Positions 33,927-45,204 of a DNA stretch of 64,000 nt are shown here, in pieces. Below the pieces are notes generated by a model. The model was not told the origin of the DNA, did not search any database, and was given only the letters and a program-made list of their open reading frames with translations. Location: contig CM064573.1 of assembly GCA_032716605.1 (NCBI GenBank), positions 2,816,299-2,880,298 of the forward strand. Reading direction: 5' to 3'. The translations under genes and the position numbers were made by a program. The DNA is from Paralithodes platypus. Its lineage: Eukaryota > Arthropoda > Malacostraca > Decapoda > Lithodidae. Numbering within the stretch: the first letter of the stretch is position 1; each line of letters starts with the position of its first letter.

Positions 33927-34786
33927 TACATATGGTGCGTGTTGTCATGCACCCACAGAGCCTTAGTGAACCAGTACAGGGGCAGGCTCAAATTATGGTT
34001 ACTATATATATATATATATATCTTCAATAACATTACAATATCAATCTATCTACTAGTATCTTATATATCTATCTAGAATTCTAGATTGTCCCCTAGGCTG
34101 ACTGAAACGCCTTCCCAGACTTCCTTCAAGCTAAAACAAAATACCTACCCAGGCCTCTTGCAAACACACACACACACACGGTAAATAAAGGTTGTGAAGT
34201 CAAGCATGTGACACCTCTCCAACAGTAAACAAAGGTTGTGAAGTCAAGTATGTTATCAGCCCTCCCCCTCCTCCCACTCCTTGGTCGAGCGGATTGCCCC
34301 AGAACTCATGGCCCCAAGGTCACATAACACCCCCCCACCCCACCCCACCCCTCCCCTCCCTTACTACCCCCCTCACCCCTTTACTTAATCTCCACTCTCT
34401 CTCTCTCTCTCTCCCCCCTTACCCTGTCTCTTCGCTCCCTCACCCCCCCTCTACCTTACTACCTCCCTCACCCCCCTTACCCTATCTCTGCTCTTTCCCC
34501 CTCTTTCTATCCCCTCCCTCTCACCCCCTAACTCCCTGTCTCTCCCTTCTCCCTTATCACCCCTACCTCTCTCTCTTTGTCTGTATTTCTAGTTATACTG
34601 TTAATGATTTAGGCTATCTAGTGTCCCCCCCCCCCCCCACACACACACCAACACACTCACTTTCTCTCTCTCTCTCTCTCTGTATAATTATGTATGACGC
34701 CTCTCTCTCTCTCTCACCTCTCTCTCTCTCTCACACACACACTCTCTCACCTCTCTCTCTCTCTCTGTATAATTATGTATGACGCC

Positions 34787-34825
<39 letters not shown>

Positions 34826-34876
34826 CACCTCTCTCTCTCTCTCTGTATAATTATGTATGACGCCTCTCTCTCTCTC

Positions 34877-34921
<45 letters not shown>

Positions 34922-35026
34922 TCTCTCACCTCTCTCTCTCTCTTATTATACCAGCTGCTCTCCATCCACTTCACCCTTGATTTATTAGCTAGACAATTAC
35001 TATTCTTAGTTACTGTAATGCTTCGC
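33927..35026 (+). repeat. Pyrimidine-rich microsatellite region
   Basis: A short (TA)n at 34003, a duplicated GTAAACAAAGGTTGTGAAGTC (34182, 34225), then C/T-rich sequence to 34960. A module of (CT)n, CACACA and CTGTATAATTATGTATGACGC is repeated three times (34680-34910). No gene. Confidence 0.85.
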
Positions 35027-35178
35027 TTAAGGGGAGGGATTTTCTGGACCACCCTTTCTCCCTCATGTTTAGCCCCATTAGTGTTGAGATTTTAAGACGT
35101 TTGCCCCATTAGTTTGGTAATTTTAAGACGTTTGCACCCATTCGTTTGGCGATTTTTAGACCTTTCGCCCGTTTTCTT
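35027..35178 (+). repeat. A-type MITE, left part
   Basis: TTAAGGGGAGGGATTTTC, then a duplicated CCATTNGTTTGGNNATTTT segment, breaking off at CTTTCGCCCGTTTTC. Confidence 0.8.
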
Positions 35179-35605
35179 TGGATAATGACGCGTTTTGACA
35201 GTTTATGGAGGCTATGGTTAGACGATTTTAACACAGCTTAAGAAGACTCTGTGAGAGGTAGAGAGTTACTTGAACATGTTTAACCCTTGTATTCCTAGCT
35301 ATCCTTCCTAATCTGCATAAAATCGTCTAATAATAGCCAGAATGTCAAAACGGGTCAAAATCCTCAAGGGGATAAAGAATAAAAATCCTCAAAATCCTCA
35401 AAGGGATAAAGCATAAAAATCCTCAAAATCCTCAAAATTCTCAAAATCCTCAAGGGGATAAAGAATAAAAATCCTCAAAATTCTCAAAATCCTCAAGGGG
35501 ATAAAGAATAAAAATCCTCAAAATCCTCAAAATTCTCAAAATCCTCAAGGGGATAAAGAATAAAAATCCTCAAAATCCTCAAAATTCTCAAGGGGATAAT
35601 CTTAA
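35179..35605 (+). repeat. P-type MITE with its end amplified in tandem
   Basis: ATAATGACGCGTTTTGACAG through TTAACCCTTG and AATCGTCTAATAATAGCCAG. From 35349 come about six units of AAAATCCTCAAGGGGATAAAG plus AATCCTCAAAATTCTC variants. The unit is the normal inner end of this MITE type (AATCCTCAAGGGGTTAA). Confidence 0.82.
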
Positions 35606-35822
35606 TAACAATTAGTCAGAATAACTCCTTGAGGATTACGACGCATTTTGAAAGTTAATTCTAGCTATTAACAGACGATTATATGTAGATTAGGACAACT
35701 AATGGGGCTCAACATGAGGGGAAAAGTGGTCCAGAAAAGCGGCCCATGTCCCCTTAAACAGAATATAGTCGTCTATTATTGGCAGACTCAAGTTTTAAAA
35801 GGACGGCTCGGTACTGAACGGG
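35606..35822 (+). repeat. P-type and A-type MITE remnants
   Basis: CTCCTTGAGGATTACGACGC starts a P-type half. An A-type right end (AACATGAGGGGAAAAGTGG to CCCCTTAA at 35757) and a second P-type right end to GGGTTAA follow. The 57 bp at 35758-35814 are repeated at 36160-36214. Confidence 0.7.
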
Positions 35823-36159
35823 TTAAGGGGAGATTTCCACTTGAGGGATTTTTTTTATTTACCCCTTTCTTCCTCATGTTTAGCCCCATTGCTTTTTATA
35901 TTTTAAGACGTTCGCCCCATTAGTTTGACGATTTTAAGAACTTTCGCCCCATTTATGTCACTTTTAAGACCTTTCGTGCCATATAGGTGTAGATTTTTTC
36001 CTGGCGAGCGATAGCGAGCCTGTAATTTAAGAGGAAGCGGCCTTCGGCCGGGAAATTTTTCTACCGAAAAATGTACAAATTTATCTTGAAAGGGGGTTAA
36101 GGGGGTGTAATTTTAAGCTTGATGGCAGTCTAGGAAACATACTAAAAACCTCCCCTTAA
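35823..36159 (+). repeat. A-type TTAA MITE, complete
   Basis: TTAAGGGGAGATTTCCAC to ACCTCCCCTTAA with the core GGCGAGCGATAGCGAGCC. It is bracketed by two copies of the same P-type end. Confidence 0.92.
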
Positions 36160-36424
36160 CAGAATATAGTCGTCTATTATTGCCAGACTCAAGTTTTAAA
36201 AGGACGGCTCGGGTTAACCCCCTCTGTACCGACGTCTTCATAATGATATCCTAGCTATATTAAGACGATTTTGAGCACCTTACGAAGGATCTGTGGTAGT
36301 ACAAAGGGTTAAGTAAGATAGCTCGAAGCCTGTTATTTAGCTGGAGGCCCATTCTAAACTGCAGAAAATCGTCTAATGGTTGCTAGAACATCGTGAAAAG
36401 AGGTCACCGGTAAATGAAGGGGTT
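36160..36424 (+). repeat. P-type MITEs
   Basis: The duplicated P-type end (36160-36214) is followed by a full-length diverged P-type element, TTAACCCCCTCTGTACCG to GGTAAATGAAGGGGTTGA. Confidence 0.75.
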
Positions 36425-36460
36425 GAGGGGAGATTTTTAATTTTGTGTATTTATTGGTTC

Positions 36461-36514
<54 letters not shown>

Positions 36515-37012
36515 TTATATATATTAATTTATATATATATTAATTTATATATATTAATTTATATATATTAATTTATATATATATTAATTTATATATATAT
36601 TAATTTATATATATTAATTTATATATATTAATTTATATATATATTAATTTATATATATATTAATTTATATATATATTAATTTATATATATATTAATTTAT
36701 ATATATATTAATTTATATATATTAATTTATATATATATTAATTTATATATATTAATTTATATATATTAATTTATATATATTAATTTATATATATTAATTT
36801 ATATATATATTAATTTATATATATTAATTTATATATATATTAATTTATATATATTAATTTATATATATTAATTTATTCGTTGTTATTGTTTTCCTCCCAA
36901 GACCTCCACCAAGCTGTATAAATTTACCCCCAAACCCCCTCTTTGAGATTAATTTACCCCCAAACCCCCCCTTTGAGATTAATTTGTACATTTTTCGTAG
37001 AAACCTCCTGCA
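36421..37012 (+). repeat. A-type MITE carrying an AT minisatellite
   Basis: TTGAGGGGAGATTTTTAA starts the MITE. (TA)n and about 27 units of TTAATTTATATATA (36455-36870) replace the next part. Then CCTCCCAAGACCTCCACCAAGC and a duplicated CCCCCAAACCCCC segment lead to a truncated core. Confidence 0.8.
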
Positions 37013-37380
37013 TTAAGGGGGGTCACCGGCTTTTTTTTTTTATCTTTCTCTCCTTTTCTCTTTTTCCTTGGCTTGTATCCATTCGGCCCCATTCAGCCAA
37101 CTGTTTTAAGACGTTTACCCCCATCCAGGTGTCGATTTCTTCCTGGCGAGCGATAGCGAGCCAGCATTGTATGGAGAAATCCGGCTTCGCCGGAGAAATT
37201 TTTCTATCGAAAAATGTACAAATTTAGCTTGCTGTCAACAAAAAAATATATATATGCTGGCTCGCTACCGCACCTGGATGGGGTTAAACGTCTTAAAAGA
37301 GTAGGTTGAATGGGGCCGAATGGTTACAAGCCAAAGAGAGAGGGAGAGAAAGAGAAAAAAATCGAGGTGGGTTCCCTTAA
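37013..37380 (+). repeat. C-type TTAA MITE, complete
   Basis: TTAAGGGGGGTCACCGGC to GTGGGTTCCCTTAA with long inverted arms around GGCTTCGCC. The right arm's core is shortened (GGCTCGCTACCGCACC). Confidence 0.88.
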
Positions 37381-37570
37381 AGGCTCGCTATCGCTGTCCA
37401 GGAAAAAAATCGACACCTAAATGTCACGAATGGTTGTAATATTAACGAAGACATGGGGTGAAACATCTTAAGATCGCCAAACTAATGGGCCGAACGTCTT
37501 AAAAGCCGAAAACTAATGGGGCTAAACACGAGGGAGAAGGGGGCCAGAAAAACAACCAAACATCCCTTCT
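37381..37570 (-). repeat. A-type MITE, right half
   Basis: GGCTCGCTATCGCTGTCCAGG to AAACATCCCTTCTTAA. It starts directly at the preceding TTAA. Confidence 0.8.
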
Positions 37571-37939
37571 TAAGGGGAGATGGCCCGGTTTTTTAGTCTA
37601 TTTATTAATGTTATTCCTATATTTCTTAGCTTCCTCCCTAGACCTCCATCAAGCTTAGAAAAACACCCCCTAGACCCCCCTTCAAGATAAGTTTGTACAT
37701 TTTTCGATAGAAAAATTTCTCGGCCGAAGGCCGGTTTCTCTTGAATTACAGGCTCGCTATCGCTCACCAGGAAAAAAAACGACACCTAAATGACACGAAA
37801 AGTCTTAATATTGACAGAGAAAAGGGGTGAAGTCTTAAAATCGGTAAACGAATGGGCCGAACGTCATAAAATCTGAAAACTAATGGGGCTAAACACGAGG
37901 GAGAAGAGGGTCCAGAAACCCCCCCCCCCCCCCCTTAAA
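37571..37939 (-). repeat. A-type TTAA MITE, complete
   Basis: TTAAGGGGAGATGGCCCGG to a C17 run and TTAA. It shares its left TTAA with the previous fragment. Confidence 0.88.
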
Positions 37940-37960
37940 GCGTCAAAAGAAGACGCTGGT

Positions 37961-38492
37961 ATAAACGTAACCATGGCAACCAAACTATATAAACGTAACC
38001 ATGGCAACCAAACTATATAAACGTAACCATGGCAACCAAACTATATAAACGTAACCATGGCAACCAAACTATATAAACGTAACCATGGCAACCAAACTAT
38101 ATAAACGTAACCATGGCAACCAAACTATATAAACGTAACCATGGCAACCAACTATATAAACGTAACCATGGCAACCAAACTATATAAACGTAACCATGGC
38201 AACCAAACTATATAAACGTAACCATGGCAACCAAACTATATAAACGTAACCATGGCAACCAAACTATATAAACGTAACCATGGCAACCAAACTATATAAA
38301 CGTAACCATGGCAACCAAACTATATAAACGTAACCATGGCAACCAAACTATATAAACGTAACCATGGCAACCAAACTATATAAACGTAACCATGGCAACC
38401 AAACTATATAAACGTAACCATGGCAACCAAACTATATAAACGTAACCATGGCAACCAAACTATATAAACGTAACCATGGCAACCAAACTATA
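37961..38492 (+). repeat. 28-bp tandem array of RFX X-box motifs
   Basis: About 19 nearly identical units of AAACGTAACCATGGCAACC plus AAACTATAT; one unit is 27 bp. Each contains GTAACCATGGCAAC, a perfect match to the RFX X-box consensus GTNRCC-N0-3-RGYAAC. Whether any RFX factor binds is unknown. No gene starts within 1 kb. Confidence 0.95.
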
Positions 38493-38603
38493 GCCTAGTT
38501 TGTTTGCGTAGCGCGAACACGGTATCAATGTTGTTCAATAAGATATAATTCGCGTTACGAATTCCGGTACGGAAGTGTTCCAAGTACCGGTACTGGTACT
38601 TGG

Positions 38604-38865
38604 AACGCGCCCCTAATGGTAGAAGTGGTAGTAGTAGTAGTAGTTATAGTAGTAGTTATAGTAGTAGTAATAGTAGTAGTAGTAAAAGTAGTAGTATTAG
38701 AAGTAGTATCAGTGGTACCTGTAATAGTAATAGAGCCAGTGGTAGTAGTAGTAGAAATAGTAGTTACAGTAGTAGTAGTTTTAGAACCAATAACACTAGT
38801 ATCAATAGTAGAAGTAGTAGTAATAGTAGTAATAGTAGTAGTAGTAGTAGTAGTAGTATTAATGG
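38604..38865 (+). repeat. (AGT)n microsatellite
   Basis: Imperfect GTA trinucleotides giving Ser- or Val-rich frames that are not genes. Confidence 0.95.
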
Positions 38866-38984
38866 TGTTAAATTCTGGTTATACTGTTCATTGGACATAA
38901 GGTTTTTCATAACACAATAATAGTACAATGGCGCTAATAATTCATGTCTCCGCTGTCATTACGTTTGGCTCACTCTGGGTTGTG

Positions 38985-39369
38985 TTAAGGGTGGGGGGGG
39001 GGGATGAGCCGGTTTTCTGCACCACTTTCTCCCTCATGTTTAGCCCCATTAGTTTTCAGATGTTAAGATGTTTGCCCCATTAATTAGTCGATTTTAAGAC
39101 CTTTCGCCCCATTTTTTCGTCACTATTTAGACCTTTCGTGCTATTTAGGTGTCGATTTTATCCCTGGCGAACGATAGTGAGCCTGTAATGTTGGAAGAAC
39201 CGGCCTTCGGCCGGGACAATTTTCTACCGAAAAATGTACAAATTAATCTAGAAGGGGAGTCTCATGGATGTTTTTTTTTTTTTTTAATTTGATGGAGGTC
39301 TAGGGAGGAAACTAGAAAAATAATGAATACATGCAAAAATCGCCCAAAAAGTGAACCATCTCCCCTTAA
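38985..39369 (+). repeat. A-type TTAA MITE, complete, inside a T-type MITE
   Basis: TTAAGGGTGGGGGGGGG to CCATCTCCCCTTAA. Removing one TTAA copy and the insert restores GTGTTAATGCCTGCCAG, as seen in 33297-33320. Confidence 0.95.
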
Positions 39370-39396
39370 TGCCTGCCAGATGATGAATAGGGTGGA

Positions 39397-39531
39397 TAAA
39401 GCCGGTGTCACACGAGCGATTATTTCGTCAATTTTTCCGGGCAATTGTTGTCTGGCAGCTTCAAAATACAAGTTCCATAAGAATTAAACTAGCTAACAGA
39501 ATCTAACTTCGATCTAGTTTCCGATTCCGAA
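39397..39531 (+). repeat. H-type MITE fragment inside the T-type MITE
   Basis: GCCGGTGTCACACGAGCG at the left. The other end is cut at CGATCTAGTTTCCGATTCC. Confidence 0.75.
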
Positions 39532-39651
39532 CATGCTTGTGTATCTCACTCTAAACGAATCAATCATGTGGAGATATTGCTGATATATTGATACAAATTA
39601 TTGATCGAAATATACCTGGTGCCGAGACATCACTTATTTTGGCCGACTGTA

Positions 39652-39862
39652 CAGTCGCGCTAATAAGTGATGTCTCGGAACCAAGCATGTTTTGATCAAT
39701 AATTGGTATCAGCAATATCTAAGCTTCATTTCTTCATATCTAGTGAAATATATAAACATGTTCTTACACTTCCCCACCCTATTCAACATCTGGCAGACAT
39801 AAATACAGCACAAAGAGAGTCATTCGTGACGACAGATGAGCCATGACTTATTAGTGCTACTG
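39652..39862 (-). repeat. T-type MITE, complete, abutting the previous one
   Basis: CAGTCGCGCTAATAAGTGATG to TTATTAGTGCTACTG. The TA at 39650-39651 serves both this copy and the one ending at 39649. Confidence 0.9.
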
Positions 39863-39960
39863 TACATCATGGAGATCCCATAAACAAATTGATGGAAGCC
39901 TATCCCAGCAAGGGCACGAAGGAGAAAATGCCACCAATGAAAGATAATGAAATATGAGGA

Positions 39961-40176
39961 CTATAGTCTATTCGCTGTAAGTAGGCGAGCAATCATGACC
40001 TCTTTCCTCTGTAACTCAAAAAGGGCTAGAGCAAATTAGCTGTAAACCTCCACATCTATTCCTTGACTGACTCTTCCCAAATGGTAGAAATATTAGCTCG
40101 GTTACTCTAGTCGTTTTTGAGTTACAGAGGTTAGAGGTCATGATTTCTCGCCTACTTACAGCGAATAGACTATAGT
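39961..40176 (+). repeat. Z-type inverted-repeat MITE, complete
   Basis: CTATAGTCTATTCGCTGTAAG to CTTACAGCGAATAGACTATAG with AACTCAAAAAGGGCTAGAGC inside. Confidence 0.9.
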
Positions 40177-40331
40177 TGTATGGGTATGAAGGGTTAGCGT
40201 GACTACAGTGACAGCTATGGAATGTGTACAGTATAGTGCCTGAGTATAGCCTATACATACATATACATACATGTGTATGAAGGAAACAAAAGCAAAGTTG
40301 CCCCGAAATTGAAAGTGATAGTTGCTATTTG

Positions 40332-41036
<705 letters not shown>

Positions 41037-41040
<4 letters not shown>

Positions 41041-41108
41041 CCCCTTCACCACCATTACGTAATATTCATCATATTATGGTAACCCTTAGACGATTTTCTT
41101 TAATTTGT
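41037..41108 (+). repeat. P-type MITE, left part
   Basis: TTAACCCCTTCACCACC and CCCTTAGACGATTTTC, cut off where the next array begins. Confidence 0.7.
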
Positions 41109-41117
41109 AATATAGAT

Positions 41118-41515
41118 CGGCTACTTACCTACCAATGCACTCTACTTACCTACCAATGCACTCTACTTACCTACCAATGCACTCTACTTACCTACCAATG
41201 CACTCTACTTACCTACCAATGCACTCTACCTACCTACCAATGCACTCTACTTACCTACCAATGCACTCTACTTACCTACCAATGCACTCTACTTACCTAC
41301 CAATGCACTCTACTTACCTACCAATGCACTCTACCTACCTACCAATGCACTCTACTTACCTACCAATGCACTCTACTTACCTACCAATGCACTCTACTTA
41401 CCTACCAATGCACTCTACCTACCTAACAATGCACTTTACCTACCTAACAATGCACTCTACTTACCTACCAATGCACTCTACTTACCTAACAATGCACTTT
41501 ACCTACCTACCTACC
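41118..41515 (+). repeat. 20-bp minisatellite
   Basis: About 20 units of CTACTTACCTACCAATGCAC with few variants (CTACCTACC, CCTAACAATG). Confidence 0.96.
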
Positions 41516-41960
41516 TATTCACCGACCTAGCTACCTACCTACCTATTCACCGACCTACCTACCAATTCACTTTACCGACTTACCATCCTACCTACTTACC
41601 TACCAACCAACCATTCAACCCACCAACCTACCTACCGACCTACCTACCTACCGACCCACCAACCTAGCTACCTACCTACCACACCGACTATTTACCTACC
41701 AATGCACTTTACCTATCTACCAATGCACTCTACCGATCGACCTACCTACCATCCTACCAACCTACCAATACACTTTACCTACCTATTGACCTACCAACCA
41801 ACCAACCAACCAACCAACCAACCTCCCTACCTCCCTCCCTCCCTACTTACCTACCAACCGACCTACCTACCTACCTCTCTCCCTCCCTACCAACCGTCTA
41901 CTTACCAATGCACTTTACCTAGCAACCTACCTACCATCGACAGACTCACAGCAACACACC
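41516..41960 (+). repeat. Degenerate (CTAC)n and (CAAC)n tract
   Basis: Related tetranucleotides CTAC, CAAC, CTCC with scattered remnants of the 20-bp unit. Confidence 0.9.
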
Positions 41961-42017
41961 TCTAGCACCCAGACCGATCTATATATAGCCTACAAATCAT
42001 GTCGTTCCTTCTGCCTG

Positions 42018-42023
42018 CATTCT

Positions 42024-42099
<76 letters not shown>

Positions 42100-42551
42100 A
42101 ATATTAGTACACAACCCACACGCAAACATACACACTTGCATGCATACATAATCGAAAATGCACACATGCACACACGCACATATATTATTCATACATCAAG
42201 AAACACATGAAGGCATATACCGTACACGTTCCCACAAACACACACACACACAATAATATAAACGTACACAGGATATTAAGATACACATGAAGGCATATAC
42301 ACGTTCACGCAAACACACACACACACACAATAATATAAACGTACACAGGACATTAAGATACACATGGAAGCCTATGCACACACACGCACACACAATAATA
42401 TAAACGTACACAGGACATTAAGATACACATGGAAGCCTATGCACACACACGCAAACACACGCACACACAATAATATAAACGTACACAGGACATTAAGATA
42501 TACATGGAAGCCTATGCACACACAAGCCCACATACGAACACTCACACGGAC

Positions 42552-42638
<87 letters not shown>

Positions 42639-42640
42639 AG
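42018..42640 (+). repeat. (CA)n, a roughly 65-bp minisatellite and (GT)n
   Basis: (CA)n 42024-42097. Four units with ATAATATAAACGTACACAGG and AAGATACACATGGAAGCC lie at 42250-42530, then (GT)n 42557-42636. The array thus passes from CA to GT on one strand. Confidence 0.92.
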
Positions 42641-42904
42641 TTCAGGGTAGCGGCATACTAATTCATGGGCGTATGAGGTAAGGTGTTATATCATGCAACA
42701 CTCTCTCTCTCTTTGTCAGTGTGTGTGTGCGTATTTGGTGCAAGTGTGTGGTGCAAGTGTGTGGTGCAGGTGTGTGTGTGTGTGTGTTCTAAGAAGGGTT
42801 GTCGGCAGGTGTGTTAAGCGGATGTGTATGTATATGATGGAGGTGTATATTGCCTATTTACATATGTGTGTATAATAATAATAATAATCACCTCAGAATA
42901 AAAT
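42641..42904. other. GT-rich spacer
   Basis: Short GT and GGTGCAAGTGTGT repeats. No gene. Confidence 0.6.
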
Positions 42905-42985
42905 ACCTGACGTTAGCGTGGACTCGATCTGAGGTCTTTTTGGTCTGCAGCCCATGACGCTATCCACTGTGCTATCGCCTCCCCC
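42905..42985 (-). mobile_element. tRNA-like SINE head
   Basis: The minus strand has a perfect A box TAGCACAGTGG and a B-box-like GATCGAGTCC. The loop CTGCAGA would give a GCA (Cys) anticodon. The acceptor stem is imperfect, so it is more likely a SINE or tRNA relic than a working tRNA gene. Confidence 0.5.
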
Positions 42986-43005
42986 TGACTTATTACAAAT
43001 ATGTA

Positions 43006-43163
<158 letters not shown>

Positions 43164-43262
43164 TGGTTAGATAATTAGCAACAATATTTGGTAGAGCAAT
43201 TATGGAACGCCTACGAAGCATTTTGGAAACTTGATCGAGCCATAACCATCTTCATATTGATT

Positions 43263-43621
43263 TTAAGGGGGCAGTACTCGCTTTTTATGGACCCCCTTCT
43301 CCCTCATGTTTAGCATATTAGTTTTGAGGTTTTAAGACGTACGTTCCGGTAGTTTGGCGATTTTGAGACCTTTCGCCTCATTTTTTTTTTTCAATATTAA
43401 GACTTTTCGTGCCCTTTAGGTGTCGATTTTTACCTGGCGAGCGATAGCCGGCCTCTAATTTTAGAAGGTCGGGACATTTTTCTACCGAAAATTTTACAAA
43501 TTTAACGTGATAGGGGGTCTAGGGGGTGTTTATCTAAGCTTGATGGAGGTCTAGCGAGGAAACAGAAAAATAAATAAAATTAATAAATATGTAGACTAAA
43601 AACTAAGCACTACCCCCTTAA
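43263..43621 (+). repeat. A-type TTAA MITE, complete
   Basis: TTAAGGGGGCAGTACTCGC to GCACTACCCCCTTAA. The core is damaged to GGCGAGCGATAGCCGGCC and the hairpin lost. Confidence 0.88.
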
Positions 43622-43652
43622 CTGGCCAATGCCCTCCCTCTCTCTCTCTCCC

Positions 43653-43689
<37 letters not shown>

Positions 43690-43761
43690 CACCACATTCA
43701 TCACCATATTGATTTTCACTGGTCAATTGCCAACTGTCTCATTTGTATCGTAAGGAAGTGT
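43622..43761 (+). repeat. (CT)n and (GTCT)n spacer
   Basis: CT repeats near 43638 and (GTCT)9 at 43653-43690. Confidence 0.9.
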
Positions 43762-44061
43762 TTAAGGGGGGGGCACCGTTTTGTTTTATCTTTCTCTCCT
43801 TTTCTCTCTTTCCCTGGCTTGTATCCATTCGGCCCCATTCAGCCAACTGTTTTAAGACGTTTATCCCCAACTAGGTGTCGATTTCTTCCTCGCCAAAAAA
43901 TAGACACCTAAATGGCACGAGAGGTCTTAAAGTTGACTGAAATGGAGTGAAAGGTCTTAAAATCGCCAAAATAATGGGGCAAGCTTCTTTAAAATCTCAC
44001 AACCAATATGCTAAACATGAGGGAGAAGGGAGTCGAGAAAAAGCAACTACCTACCCCTTAA
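43762..44061 (+). repeat. Chimeric TTAA MITE (C-type left, A-type right)
   Basis: The left arm is C-type (TATCTTTCTCTCC, GGCTTGTATCCATTCGG). After CGATTTCTTCCTCGCC it switches to an A-type right half ending TACCCCTTAA. Confidence 0.8.
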
Positions 44062-44390
44062 GGGGAGATTTCCACTTGAGGGATTTTTTTCTTGACCCCT
44101 TTCTCCCTCAAGGTTAGCTCCATTGCTTTTGATATTTTAAGACGTTCGGCCCATTAGTTTGGCGATTTCAAGAACTTTCACCCCATTTCTGTCAATTTTA
44201 AGACTTCGTGCCATTTAGGTCTCAATTTTTTCCTGGCGAGCGACAGCGAGCCTGTAATATAAGAGGAACCGGCCCTTGGCCGGACATTTTTCTACCGAAA
44301 AATGTACAAATTTATCTTGAAAGGGGTTCTAGGGGCTGTAATGTTAAGCTTGATGGAGGTCTAGCGAACTAACTAAAAACCTCCCCTTAA
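44058..44390 (+). repeat. A-type TTAA MITE, complete
   Basis: TTAAGGGGAGATTTCCAC to ACCTCCCCTTAA. Its left TTAA is the right TTAA of the chimera. Core variant GGCGAGCGACAGCGAGCC. Confidence 0.92.
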
Positions 44391-44399
44391 GTACACTAT

Positions 44400-44587
44400 G
44401 CATGACCCAGTACCCAGAACCCAGAACCAGTACACCGGTACGTAGAGGTAAGGTGTGCCCCAGTACCCGGAAACCTATAGTGTGCATTATTTGGATATAC
44501 CCGGTACCCGGTCAGGTTATACCCGGTACCCGGTCAGGTTATACCCGGTACCCGGTCAGGTTACCGTATGTCGTAAATTACAGGGTG
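44400..44587 (+). repeat. Short tandem repeat of CCCGGTACCCGGTCAGGTTATA
   Basis: Three to four units of about 22 bp (44508-44565), preceded by ACCCAGAACC repeats. No gene. Confidence 0.85.
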
Positions 44588-45204
44588 TTAAGGGGGGTGA
44601 CCTGCTTTTTGTTATTTCTGTCCTTTTCTCTCTTTCTCTGGCTTGTATCCATTCGGCCCCATTCAGCCAACTGTTTTAAGACGTTTATCCCCATCCAAGT
44701 GTCGATTTCTTCCTGGCGAGCGATAGCGAGCCAGCATTGTATGGAGAAATCCGGCTTCGCCGGAGAAATTTTTCTATCGAAAACTGTACAAATTTAGCTT
44801 GCTGTCAAAACAAAAATAAATACTGTATATATATGCTGGCTCGCTACCGCTCGCTAGGAAAATATTGACACCTGGATGGGGGTAAACGTCTTAAAACAGT
44901 AGGTTGAATGGGGCCTAATGGATACAAGCCAAAGAGAGAGAGAGGGAGAGAAAGAGAACAACAAGATATATTTGTGTATTTTTCGATAGAGAAAAAAAAG
45001 GCCAGGCTGAAGGCCGGGTTCTCTTTAATTACAGGATCGCTATCGCTCGCCAGGAAAACCCCTCACCTAGATATCGACAAAGAAAAGGGGGCGAAAGGTC
45101 TTAAAATCGCCAAACTAATGGGCCGAACGTCATATAATCTGAAAACTAATGGGGCTAAACATGAGGAAGAAGGGGGACCAGAAAAACGACCCACCTCCCC
45201 TTAA
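44588..45204 (+). repeat. Chimeric TTAA MITE (C-type left, A-type right)
   Basis: TTAAGGGGGGTGACC, both C-type arms to AAGAGAGAGAGAGGG, then A-type sequence from ATATTTGTGTATTTTTCG to CACCTCCCCTTAA. It looks like a C-type copy joined to the right half of an A-type copy. Confidence 0.82.

Larger units (their letters stand above)
38926..39649 (+). repeat. T-type MITE split by two other MITEs
   Basis: Pieces 38926-38988, 39366-39396 and 39532-39649 align in order with the intact copy at 33245. Ends are CAATGGCGCTAATAA and TTGGCCGACTG, with flanking TA. Confidence 0.9.

Noticed and set aside
37961..38492. CRISPR-like regular repeat array
   Set aside because: Units are contiguous copies with no unique spacers; the genome is eukaryotic. 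The same applies to 13516-13793, 47095-47625, 50548-51330 and 56962-57190.
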